This document shows, in pieces, positions 1-7,860 of a stretch of 64,000 nucleotides of DNA. Made by a program: the position numbers and the translations under genes. The stretch is from Flavobacterium panici (GTDB taxonomy: Bacteria > Bacteroidota > Bacteroidia > Flavobacteriales > Flavobacteriaceae). The stretch covers positions 62,001 to 126,000 of the forward strand of contig NZ_CAIJDE010000036.1 in assembly GCF_903819335.1 (NCBI RefSeq), in the 5' to 3' direction. Every line of letters starts with the position of its first letter. Position 1 is the first letter of the stretch. Under the pieces are notes generated by a model, which made no database searches, was not told the DNA's origin, and saw only the letters and a list, made by a program, of their open reading frames with translations.

Positions 1-308
1 TTCCGGGAATGGCGATTTATGGCGGAAGTAAAACTACGCCAAGATATATGGTTGATGTTTTATCTAAAGAAATTGGACATAAAGGAATTACGGTAAATAC
101 GATTATTCCGTTTGCGGTAGATCATTCTGGAATTTTTGCAGATGAAAACAGTTATCCTGAATTGAGAAAATCATTAATCGACAGCTGTCCAATGGGAAGA
201 TTGGCAGAAGTGGAAGATGTAGCCAATATTGCTGAATTTTTTGCAAGTGATTTATCTTCTTTCGTAAATGGTCAGCATTTACTTGTAAATGGCGGAGCAA
301 ATCAATAA
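1..308 (+). CDS. SDR family oxidoreductase, C-terminal part (5' end outside window)
   Basis: This is the C-terminal third of a short-chain dehydrogenase/reductase; the reading frame is open to the left edge, so the true start lies outside. The fragment opens with PGMAIYGGSK, which contains the SDR catalytic YxxxK pair, followed by the usual tail of classical SDRs (ITVNTIIPFAVD, then GRLAEVEDVANIAEFFASD and a closing NGQHLLVNGG). Classical SDRs are cytosolic NAD(P)-dependent oxidoreductases. The substrate cannot be told from this fragment. The NAD-binding Rossmann half is not visible. The methionine nine bases into the window is internal, not a start. A strong hairpin terminator follows. Confidence 0.85.
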   Translation, partial: PGMAIYGGSKTTPRYMVDVLSKEIGHKGITVNTIIPFAVDHSGIFADENSYPELRKSLIDSCPMGRLAEVEDVANIAEFFASDLSSFVNGQHLLVNGGANQ

Positions 309-341
309 TAAACTTTGATTGAGTAGTTTTCAAAGTATTTT

Positions 342-382
342 AAAAAAGTCAGGTTTTTTGTTTATCAAAACCTGACTTTTTT
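342..382 (+). terminator. Rho-independent terminator after the SDR gene
   Basis: Arms AAAAAGTCAGGTTTT and AAAACCTGACTTTTT flank a short loop and end in a T run. The element lies between the SDR stop codon and the DUF2339 gene. Confidence 0.85.
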
Positions 383-469
383 ATTTTAATTCTAATTACA
401 GTCTTAAATTCAAAAATCTATTCTATTTTAGGAAGAAATTTGGCAGAAATTAAACAAGTATAAAATTCT

Positions 470-477
470 TACATTTG
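470..477 (+). promoter_or_regulatory. Predicted -7 element of the DUF2339 gene
   Basis: TACATTTG matches the Bacteroidota -7 consensus TAnnTTTG. It would start transcription about 13 bases before the ATG. No TTG at the usual 17-20 base spacing was found upstream, so this is half a promoter match. Confidence 0.45.
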
Positions 478-496
478 CCAAATCAAAATTCAAACT

Positions 497-3400
497 ATGG
501 AGTACTTTATACTTTTTATCTTATTTGTCTGTGTTATCGTTTTATTTAATAGTCTTTCTAAGGTAAAAGAAGAAAACGAACATCTGGATTCTCTTTATAG
601 AAAAAGCAGAGAAGATTACAATTCTTTAAAAAATGAAATTAGTGAAATTAAAAAACAGATTTCCCAATCTGGTTTTACGGCTGATTTACCGCAAAAAAAT
701 GAAATTGAAGAAATTCCTGCACCAGTAGTTGAAGTTTTATCTCCAGTTATTCAGGAACCTGTTAGTAGTTTTGATGATGTTCTTCAAAATGAAAAAAATA
801 GGATTAGTGAAGAAGCTTTAGAGAAAATTGCTTTAAGCTTTGATTCACAAGGAATTCCTGTTCGCGATACCAACAAAATTGTTGAAGAAAAAGAAACTCC
901 TGCGCCGATAGAAAACATTGAAACGCCGTCAATTCCTCAATTTGAAACACAATCCGAACCTCAGCATAAGGAAGAAGAAGTTTATGTAGAAAGTGCTTTT
1001 TCAATTTTTATAAAGAAACTAGAACAACAATTTGCCGAAAACTGGACGGGGATTTTAGGAACCGCCATAATGGTTTTAGGAATTGGTTATTTAAGCATTT
1101 ATACAGCTTTGAAGGTTTCGCCAATGTTTAGGGTTTTAATTCTTTGGCTTTATTCCGGAGTTTTAGTGGGTTCTTATTTCTTTTTAAAGAAAAAAGAAAA
1201 ATGGTTTAAAACGGGACTTTGGCTTCGCAGTGCCGGAGCAAGTTTGTTTTTATTTGGATGTTTTGGCGCTTCGCAAATTCCGGCGCTTACTTTTATAGAA
1301 AGTATTCCGCTCGCATATTCACTTATAGGAGTTGGAATTGCGATAAATTTATATGTAGGGTATATCATAAAACAGCAAACCTTTTTATCGCTTCATGTCA
1401 TTTTAAGTATTTTGGTTTTATGCGTTATTCCAGAAAAACTCTTGATTACATTTTTGCTGGCAGCTTTAACCGCAACGGCAGGAATTATTTTATCGTATAA
1501 AGAAAAATGGGAATATCATTTATTGATCGTTATTTCGGCCTTTATAATATTTGATATTTGGTTTACACAAGGAGTACATAGTCTCAGTCCGTCACAAAAT
1601 ATATTTGCGATATTGGGTATTATTTTGGTTTCGCTAAGCTGCATGTACATGCAGTACCGAAGCATTTATGCCAATACACGCTTTGACCGAATTGCTTTTA
1701 TAACGCATCTTACCAACTGGATTTTATTTGCTTTGGGTTTAATTTTGCATTCAACCGGAAGTAAAATTAAAATATTTGTGTTGTTTGCTGCGGGAATTCT
1801 TTGTCTTTTTGCTGCTCTTTTTGCCAGAAAGAAAAAGATTTTCTGGCTGTACCATTTAGACGGAATGGTTTCATTTTTACTTTTCTCATTAAGTATTATT
1901 ATGCTTAACGACTGGAAAGTTGGTTTTGATGTTATCGCCTGTGTATTGTACTTTTTGGTTATCACTTGTTTATTTATCGTTTACAAAAGCGGAGAAACTT
2001 TGTTGCATAAAATATTTTTAGGCCTTAATCATATTTTAGGTTTAATCATTTTTGGCTTTTTTATTGTGCAGGTTAATGCACCTTTTGATCAAACGAATAG
2101 CACCAGTACTTTTGTGTCGTTGATTGTTATGACTTTAATTACGTTGATTGTTCCTGTTTTCTGTGCTGTTAAAAAAGAATTCTTAGAAATTGATTCTTTA
2201 ATTGTTAAGAAAGATTTGAGTTTAAACGGAATTTTCTCTGTGCTGTTTTCGACATTGTTTTTTGTAAGCTGGCATCATACAATCGAAATTTCGTTTTATT
2301 ATCCTCTTGTATTTCTTGCTTTATTGTGGTGTTTTTTACGATTCAAATTCAAAACCAATACTTTTGATTTAGGACGATTCCTATTTTTAAACACAACCAT
2401 TATTGCAGGTTTAATATTAATTTTCCAAAACCCTAAATCTAATTTAGACTTGGTTTTTGTTTTAGGAATTATTGCTGTAATAACATTGAACTGGTTTGTA
2501 AAATTATTTTATACCAATGAGCATACCATAAAAACCATCGGAATTATTGGCTTAAATGCTTTGTTGGTTTTGTTTGCTTATAAATATTTAGCAGGTAATG
2601 ATATTGTTTTGATTTTTGGATTATTTGCTGCAGCGCTGCTAAATCACGAATTTCTTTGGATTCAGTTTAAACGAAAAACACTTTCTAATGATAATCAAGT
2701 GTTGTTGTATCTTTTTTGCCTTGCTTTTTCAATATTCGGAAGTGCCTTGTTTTTATACAATACCCAGTTTTTAAGTTATACCGAAATTGGTTTAACTGCC
2801 GTTGGGCTTTCTGTTATCGAAGTTTACATTTTGTTTGCAGATAAAATCAGGAATAAATCGAATGAAGAAATTTCAGACTGGAAAAACTTCGGCACACTCA
2901 ATTCTGAATTCATTCTTTTTAATGCATTGGTTTTTGGTTTCTCTTGTATTCAAATAGATTATATTCCGGTTTATTTAGGAAGTTTAGCGTTGGTCACTTT
3001 TTGGATTTTCCAAAAAACAGAAAAAGTGAAACGCTATAATATTTATTCTTTTGTGCTGTTGATAGGCTGCGTGCTTTTAAGTATTTATTTAGCTGTTTTT
3101 GATGCAGATAAAGCGTTGAATAAAAATATCCTTTATATCACACAAACCATATGTGTATTGATATCTGCCGCTTATAGTTATCTGCAGATGAAGAGTCAGA
3201 AAGAACAAGGAAAAATGTTTATTGCAATTTTACCTTTAATTCAAAATTTATGGATAATTGCTCTATTATTTATTCAGGTAGAAATAGTCTATCTGCCTTT
3301 ACTATTTATGTTTTTGGCAATCCTTAATTTTGGTTTGATTTTATACAAAAAAATAGAATTGGCTTCAGAATCAATATTGGTTATTGGACTTTTATCTATT

Positions 3401-4150
3401 TTAAATTCTGTGTATTACAGCATCAAAGTACTCAATCATTTTACTTTGCAGGATTGGGTTTTACAACTTTCGGCTATAGTATTATTGATTGTTTTAGTTT
3501 TCCTGACAAAGAAAAAAGAGTTTATTAAATCCTTGCAGATAGATTATCAAATAGCTATAAATATCTGGCTTTCTATTATTATGTTTTCACAGCTGGAACA
3601 CAAATGGCTTCCTGTATTTTGGGCGGCGACAGCTATTGTGAATTTATTGCTTTATTATAAAAAAATAGGGAACAAAAAAGAAATCAGCATTGTTTACTAT
3701 TTGCTGGCTAACTTTCATTTGGCTTTTGTGAGTTTCAATTATTTCGAAGCTAAATTTGAATTCGTTTACCTGATCATATTTGCTTTGCTTGCCTTATATA
3801 TTTTTATCATTTACAAATACATCGAAGATTTTAAACTAAGAAATAGTATTATTATTTATCCGGCTACTTTTAGCATCGGATTGTTTTTATTTCTTTCGTT
3901 TGATAAAGGAATCTTGACCTTCTTCTGGATTTTAGAATCTTTAGGATTGTTGATTCTCGGAATTATTCTAAAAGAAAAATATTTCCGTTACGTTTCACTT
4001 TCCTTAGTTGGGGTCTGTGTAATTCGATTAATGTTTTTCGATTTATCAAATGCCGATTTCCTTATAAGAGCCTTAGTTTTACTGGGAGTTGGAGTAGTAC
4101 TTTTAGTAATGAATACTTTATTTAAAAAATACAAAGAACGATTTGATTAA
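497..4150 (+). CDS. DUF2339 family giant polytopic membrane protein
   Basis: A 1217-residue protein of the DUF2339 type. An N-terminal membrane anchor (about residues 1-20) is followed by a charged, coiled-coil and low-complexity region to about residue 170. The sequence EQQFAENWTGILGTAIMVLG then begins the conserved membrane part. From there to the end the chain is a near-continuous series of hydrophobic segments, probably more than 30 helices. The last helices are followed by a short basic tail. The family is widespread in Bacteria and its function is unknown; no catalytic motif is visible. The gene stands alone between two terminators. The ATG was chosen because it gives the membrane anchor and follows a predicted -7 element. 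Confidence 0.85.
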   Translation: MEYFILFILFVCVIVLFNSLSKVKEENEHLDSLYRKSREDYNSLKNEISEIKKQISQSGFTADLPQKNEIEEIPAPVVEVLSPVIQEPVSSFDDVLQNEKNRISEEALEKIALSFDSQGIPVRDTNKIVEEKETPAPIENIETPSIPQFETQSEPQHKEEEVYVESAFSIFIKKLEQQFAENWTGILGTAIMVLGIGYLSIYTALKVSPMFRVLILWLYSGVLVGSYFFLKKKEKWFKTGLWLRSAGASLFLFGCFGASQIPALTFIESIPLAYSLIGVGIAINLYVGYIIKQQTFLSLHVILSILVLCVIPEKLLITFLLAALTATAGIILSYKEKWEYHLLIVISAFIIFDIWFTQGVHSLSPSQNIFAILGIILVSLSCMYMQYRSIYANTRFDRIAFITHLTNWILFALGLILHSTGSKIKIFVLFAAGILCLFAALFARKKKIFWLYHLDGMVSFLLFSLSIIMLNDWKVGFDVIACVLYFLVITCLFIVYKSGETLLHKIFLGLNHILGLIIFGFFIVQVNAPFDQTNSTSTFVSLIVMTLITLIVPVFCAVKKEFLEIDSLIVKKDLSLNGIFSVLFSTLFFVSWHHTIEISFYYPLVFLALLWCFLRFKFKTNTFDLGRFLFLNTTIIAGLILIFQNPKSNLDLVFVLGIIAVITLNWFVKLFYTNEHTIKTIGIIGLNALLVLFAYKYLAGNDIVLIFGLFAAALLNHEFLWIQFKRKTLSNDNQVLLYLFCLAFSIFGSALFLYNTQFLSYTEIGLTAVGLSVIEVYILFADKIRNKSNEEISDWKNFGTLNSEFILFNALVFGFSCIQIDYIPVYLGSLALVTFWIFQKTEKVKRYNIYSFVLLIGCVLLSIYLAVFDADKALNKNILYITQTICVLISAAYSYLQMKSQKEQGKMFIAILPLIQNLWIIALLFIQVEIVYLPLLFMFLAILNFGLILYKKIELASESILVIGLLSILNSVYYSIKVLNHFTLQDWVLQLSAIVLLIVLVFLTKKKEFIKSLQIDYQIAINIWLSIIMFSQLEHKWLPVFWAATAIVNLLLYYKKIGNKKEISIVYYLLANFHLAFVSFNYFEAKFEFVYLIIFALLALYIFIIYKYIEDFKLRNSIIIYPATFSIGLFLFLSFDKGILTFFWILESLGLLILGIILKEKYFRYVSLSLVGVCVIRLMFFDLSNADFLIRALVLLGVGVVLLVMNTLFKKYKERFD

Positions 4151-4158
4151 AATATGCT

Positions 4159-4203
4159 AAAAAAGAAGCCCTTAAATAGAAAAATTTAAGGGCTTCTTTT
4201 TTA
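4159..4203 (+). terminator. Rho-independent terminator after the DUF2339 gene
   Basis: The hairpin AAGAAGCCCTTAAAT / ATTTAAGGGCTTCTT is flanked by A and T runs. It is symmetrical enough to also serve the convergent small gene that ends twelve bases downstream. Confidence 0.85.
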
Positions 4204-4214
4204 TAGGGAACTAT

Positions 4215-4472
4215 TTATTCTTCGTTTTCTAAATTATCAACAGCCGAAATCTGATCCAGAATATTAGTTTGATTTGGCGAAATGTAATTTTTATTTTCCG
4301 GAGGAGTTTCTTTCTTAAACAGAAGATCTAATGCATGATAAAGTTTCAATAAAACATCTTTATCTTCTTTTGCAATATCTAAGGCCGTATTAAAATTAAA
4401 AACATAATTATTCGAATTGCGTACTTCTACTTTTATCGTTTTTGATGTAATTTTAAATTTAACTATGTCCAT
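4215..4472 (-). CDS. Small hypothetical protein, 85 aa
   Basis: An 85-residue acidic, soluble protein with no signal peptide and no family I recognise. It begins MDIVKFKITSKTIKVEVRN, which could form a beta hairpin, followed by a helical stretch (residues about 28-53) and a polar, acidic tail ending NLENEE. Coding potential is supported by normal codon use, a clean gap on both sides, a terminator at the 3' end and a TAACTTTG -7 element upstream. It is transcribed alone. Confidence 0.6.
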   Translation of the reverse strand: MDIVKFKITSKTIKVEVRNSNNYVFNFNTALDIAKEDKDVLLKLYHALDLLFKKETPPENKNYISPNQTNILDQISAVDNLENEE

Positions 4473-4500
4473 ATTATTTCTAAGTTGCTTAATGAAATTG

Positions 4501-4508
4501 CAAAGTTA
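4501..4508 (-). promoter_or_regulatory. Predicted -7 element of the small hypothetical gene
   Basis: On the minus strand TAACTTTG matches TAnnTTTG, about 29 bases upstream of the ATG. No convincing -33 TTG was found. Confidence 0.4.
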
Positions 4509-4579
4509 TTGTAATTAATTGTATAAATAAAAATATGGATAATTTAAAATAACAAGTTGAGGTTCTGTTTTGCAGAAAT

Positions 4580-4626
4580 AAAAAATCCCGATTTTTCATT
4601 TTGAAGTGAAAATCGGGATTTTTTTA
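4580..4626 (-). terminator. Rho-independent terminator of the secreted GH27-type gene
   Basis: The hairpin AAAAATCCCGATTTTC / GAAAATCGGGATTTTT lies directly downstream of the minus-strand alpha-galactosidase gene, with T runs on either side. Confidence 0.85.
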
Positions 4627-4637
4627 GAAGCAACAAT

Positions 4638-7319
4638 TTATTTTTTCACAAACTTAAAGTTTTGAACCTTATTATCTGCCGATGAAACTTTTACCACATA
4701 AACACCTTTTGCAAGATTGTTTACCGGAATTTCTGAACTAATCATATCTTCAGCAACCAAAGATGTTTTCGATACTTCTTTACCTGATATATCGTAAACT
4801 GAAATAACAGCAGGTCCGCTAATCGTATGATCAAATTTTATCCTGAAAGTTGTTGAAGCAGGATTAGGGAAAATATAGTTTGTAGCAGCAATTCCCCAGT
4901 TAAAGCCAGGAGTGCTTAAAATTGGGCCGTCATAAAGAGCATACAAAGCAGCATCAGCCTGAGGAAGCTGCGCACTTAAAGTTCCTTGTGCCGTGCTTAC
5001 TGTCCCGGAATATAGTTCTTTAACGTTGTAAGTTCCAGAACCCAAACCAATTCGGCTTAAACTAATATTATTAGTTGTTGCAGCATTGCTGTAATTAAAT
5101 ACGGCAACGTAAGTAACATTGTTATGTGTTGCATAAAAAACCGTTGCCGCGCTGTTTCCGGTATTACCATCAGAGGGAATAAAATGCATATCGTTTCGCG
5201 CTGCATCCATAACATCATCATTTTGTAAAAGATTCTGTCCTGTAGCTTTCCACGTACCGGCAACAGAGAAATCGTCACCGCTTGTAATAGCTCCCGTTAC
5301 CACGCTGCTTAATAATCGCGCGCGATTTTGTCCAATAGAAACATTACCAAACACAACATTATCAGCATCCAGATAATCATAAATCTGGTTTTGCCACCAG
5401 CCATAAGTCGTACTGTTTAAAGTATAATCAGTATCGCTAATGCTGCTGTACGCATCACAAGCAATTCGGCGTATATGCGCAAACGGACCAGTTGCCAAAT
5501 TAGGAGAAATTGCAGCCTCAACCAGCATTGTACCGTTAATTTCATCCACTAAATATTTCATACCTTCCTGATACGCTTCCATACCCGTATGAATCTGATA
5601 ATTTGTAAAACTATCGGCTTCAATACTCGCGTGAGTCAAAAAGTCGATTTTAACCATTTCAAATCCAGCCGCTTTAAAACGATTAACAAAATATTTTATT
5701 CTGGCTTTAGTTCCCGGACTTGTTGGATCCATAGCATAAGCGCCATCCAGTTCCAGCGGACTTCCGTTAACCATTGTCCAGCATTGGTTATAACTGTATG
5801 AACTTCCTTCAACCTGACGATTGTATTTTCCCCAGTCCACAAAAGGAGCCCAGTAAATTCCTGCTTTAAATCCTTTGCTTTTTGCATAGGTAACAAACTG
5901 TGCAAGCTGAGCATCCGTCATATTATCCCAATACGAATCAAGATCTATAAATAAAGTATTGTCTTGCGTTTTAAATGCCGGGCAGTCATCATGAAAATAA
6001 TCTACTACAGCCTTAACTTTAGTTAAATTGATATTAGTCTGCATAGCGCCCCAGCTATTCCAGCCAATAGGTTTTGGAGCCGTCCAGTCAAAAATATATT
6101 TGGGTTGCAGTGCGGCATTTGCCTGAGCAAATTCTTCAAAACCTGTTCTCCAGTCGTCACCTGCATTTAGCATTACTTTAGGCGAAGGACAGCTTGTTTG
6201 ACCCACATTTACCCAGCCATGACCACGCTTATCTCTTGTAATCTCTTGTTTTGTCCATCCTGCAATAACCGAAACGTAGGCAGATGATGCACCGCCGCCA
6301 CTTACCGTAATACCCGTTTTCCATTTCGTATGTTCAAGAGAACCAATAACCAAACTTTTACGATTCGTATTATTGTAAATATTTGTAACCTCAGAAGCAG
6401 TAAAATCTGCTGAGTTTAAAGTGTAAGCATTATAGCGAATCCACGCATCATTATCATAAGGAACAAATACAGCTCGTGTATCGCCCGTACCAAAATTTGG
6501 CGTTACCTGATAACTCGTTAAAGGAGACATTCTATAGCAGTTCGATCCGTTTCCGGTAAGTACAACTTGTACCGCCACATATTCTTTATTGGTATACGTA
6601 TAAAATATTTGCTGCATGCCCAAAGTATAATTGCCGCTTAACGTAAAAATATGCTTTGTTCCGCTGCCAATATTATCTGTAAATGGTGCCGATGAATAAA
6701 CAGCTGTAGCAAAGTTACCGCTCAAATACTGCTGATCACTATTTGCGTAAGCAGATGCATTTGTAATTACCGTAGCTCCATTAAACTTTACACTATACGT
6801 TTTAGTGGCTAAATTGTAAACAATACTATTATTTGTACCAAAAGCAATAGTTTGAAGACTCGAAGAACTAAGCGGTGTTAAAACAAACTTATCTAAATTA
6901 GGAGCCCATGAAATTGTATTGTCCCAAAGCAGCGTTGTGGTTCCGCTGTTTAGGTATACACTTAAGTTTTTAGACGCAGCTGTACTCCATCCTCCGCTTG
7001 GATCACACGGAATAGATATCGTTGTCGCCGAACCAGCCGTTAATCGAATGGTACGCGGATCTCCGGTACAATAAAATAATTGAAGATTGTACCAGCCCGC
7101 AGCCGAAACGGTAACGTTTGTCGATACACTGCTGTTGCCTCCCAAATTACCGACAATTTTGCCGGAACAGGAATCGCAGTTTTGTATGTCAGCGCTATTA
7201 GTACGTGTACCATTTTCGAACTCATACGTCTGAGCTGAAGTATATAACGCTATAAAGAGCATTGTAGTGGTAAACAATGCCTTAATTAATAATCTTTGTT
7301 TTGTAATTTTTTCTTGCAT
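4638..7319 (-). CDS. T9SS-secreted alpha-galactosidase, GH27-like, with N-terminal CBM-like domain
   Basis: An 893-residue exported enzyme. A signal peptide ends at about residue 29 (TSAQ). Residues about 30-150 form a beta-sandwich like CBM6/CBM35 (begins YEFENGTRT). A beta-rich linker domain follows, then the clan GH-D barrel from about residue 410, with PIGWNSWG, LFIDLDSYWDN and MVKIDFL. Asp559 in KIDFL is the predicted nucleophile, and the Asp in RRIACDAY the predicted acid/base. Residues about 810-893 are a type A T9SS sorting domain (YIFPNPASTTFRIKF, then GVYVVKV and a basic end). It would release terminal alpha-galactose at the cell surface or outside. It is divergent from a shorter paralog and has the shared PUL operator upstream. 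The exact GH family (27 or a close relative) rests on motifs only. Confidence 0.85.
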   Translation of the reverse strand: MQEKITKQRLLIKALFTTTMLFIALYTSAQTYEFENGTRTNSADIQNCDSCSGKIVGNLGGNSSVSTNVTVSAAGWYNLQLFYCTGDPRTIRLTAGSATTISIPCDPSGGWSTAASKNLSVYLNSGTTTLLWDNTISWAPNLDKFVLTPLSSSSLQTIAFGTNNSIVYNLATKTYSVKFNGATVITNASAYANSDQQYLSGNFATAVYSSAPFTDNIGSGTKHIFTLSGNYTLGMQQIFYTYTNKEYVAVQVVLTGNGSNCYRMSPLTSYQVTPNFGTGDTRAVFVPYDNDAWIRYNAYTLNSADFTASEVTNIYNNTNRKSLVIGSLEHTKWKTGITVSGGGASSAYVSVIAGWTKQEITRDKRGHGWVNVGQTSCPSPKVMLNAGDDWRTGFEEFAQANAALQPKYIFDWTAPKPIGWNSWGAMQTNINLTKVKAVVDYFHDDCPAFKTQDNTLFIDLDSYWDNMTDAQLAQFVTYAKSKGFKAGIYWAPFVDWGKYNRQVEGSSYSYNQCWTMVNGSPLELDGAYAMDPTSPGTKARIKYFVNRFKAAGFEMVKIDFLTHASIEADSFTNYQIHTGMEAYQEGMKYLVDEINGTMLVEAAISPNLATGPFAHIRRIACDAYSSISDTDYTLNSTTYGWWQNQIYDYLDADNVVFGNVSIGQNRARLLSSVVTGAITSGDDFSVAGTWKATGQNLLQNDDVMDAARNDMHFIPSDGNTGNSAATVFYATHNNVTYVAVFNYSNAATTNNISLSRIGLGSGTYNVKELYSGTVSTAQGTLSAQLPQADAALYALYDGPILSTPGFNWGIAATNYIFPNPASTTFRIKFDHTISGPAVISVYDISGKEVSKTSLVAEDMISSEIPVNNLAKGVYVVKVSSADNKVQNFKFVKK

Positions 7320-7352
7320 AATAATTTTGGTTTAGACAGTTAGAATGCAGTA

Positions 7353-7372
7353 CTATACTATACTGTGCTACA
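7353..7372 (-). promoter_or_regulatory. PUL operator copy 1, upstream of the secreted GH27-like gene
   Basis: On the minus strand the site reads TGTAGCACAGTATAGTATAG, 17 of 20 identical to the copy before susC. It lies 33 bases upstream of the start codon. The adjacent -7 sequence is poor (ATTTTTCT), so this promoter may be weaker than the other two. Binding by the GntR-type regulator at 14180 is inferred. Confidence 0.6.
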
Positions 7373-7782
7373 ATGATAAGAAAAATAATAATATATTGTT
7401 AAAAATTTGACGTTTTTTATTTTTGAAGCTGCCAGAATTATGTTTTTCGTTTTTAAATAATCTTTAAAATAAGTATGGATAAATTGAAGAATCAATTTGG
7501 CGAAAAATAGAAAACAAGCATTGAAGTTGGAATATTTTGACTAAAGACAAGACTAATATTATAGATATTGATCGTCTTGTTTTTTGAAATTATTTGAAAA
7601 AATTGTAAAATTTACAATTATTCAGTAAATAAAAATTTCGTTTGACTGCGTTAGCGACAAATTGAATACATTAGTAGCTATATGCTTTATTTTTAAGGGA
7701 AAAGCAAAGCTGAAATACTAATTTTTTAACCGGATAAATTATTTTTTAATGCCTTTTGAATAGAAGATTTAATGAAATATTT
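7373..7782. other. Divergent intergenic region of the two GH27-like genes
   Basis: About 400 AT-rich bases lie between operator copies 1 and 2. No open reading frame with coding character, RNA gene or strong hairpin was seen. Confidence 0.5.
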
Positions 7783-7814
7783 TTTGAAGTGCTTGCGAAA
7801 TAAATTTTAATTTG
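7783..7814 (+). promoter_or_regulatory. Predicted promoter of the GH27-like/acetylesterase/GH36 operon
   Basis: A TTTG at 7783-7786 and TTAATTTG at 7807-7814 are spaced 20 bases apart, close to the Bacteroidota TTTG-N17-20-TAnnTTTG form. The -7 has T instead of A at its second position. The TTTG ends exactly six bases before the operator core, the same spacing as at the susC promoter. Confidence 0.5.
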
Positions 7815-7820
7815 TATCAT

Positions 7821-7840
7821 TGTAGTATAGAATAGTATAA
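7821..7840 (+). promoter_or_regulatory. PUL operator copy 2, at the start site of the alpha-galactosidase operon
   Basis: TGTAGTATAGAATAGTATAA is 19 of 20 identical to the susC copy. It begins seven bases after the -7 TTTG, so it covers the predicted transcription start, a position typical of a repressor site. Confidence 0.65.
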
Positions 7841-7860
7841 TAACCAAAAATAACCATTTA

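Noticed and set aside
7373..7782. Small genes or regulatory RNA in the divergent gap
   Set aside because: The frames here are AT-rich, lack start contexts and show no family; no terminator-like hairpin marks an RNA end.
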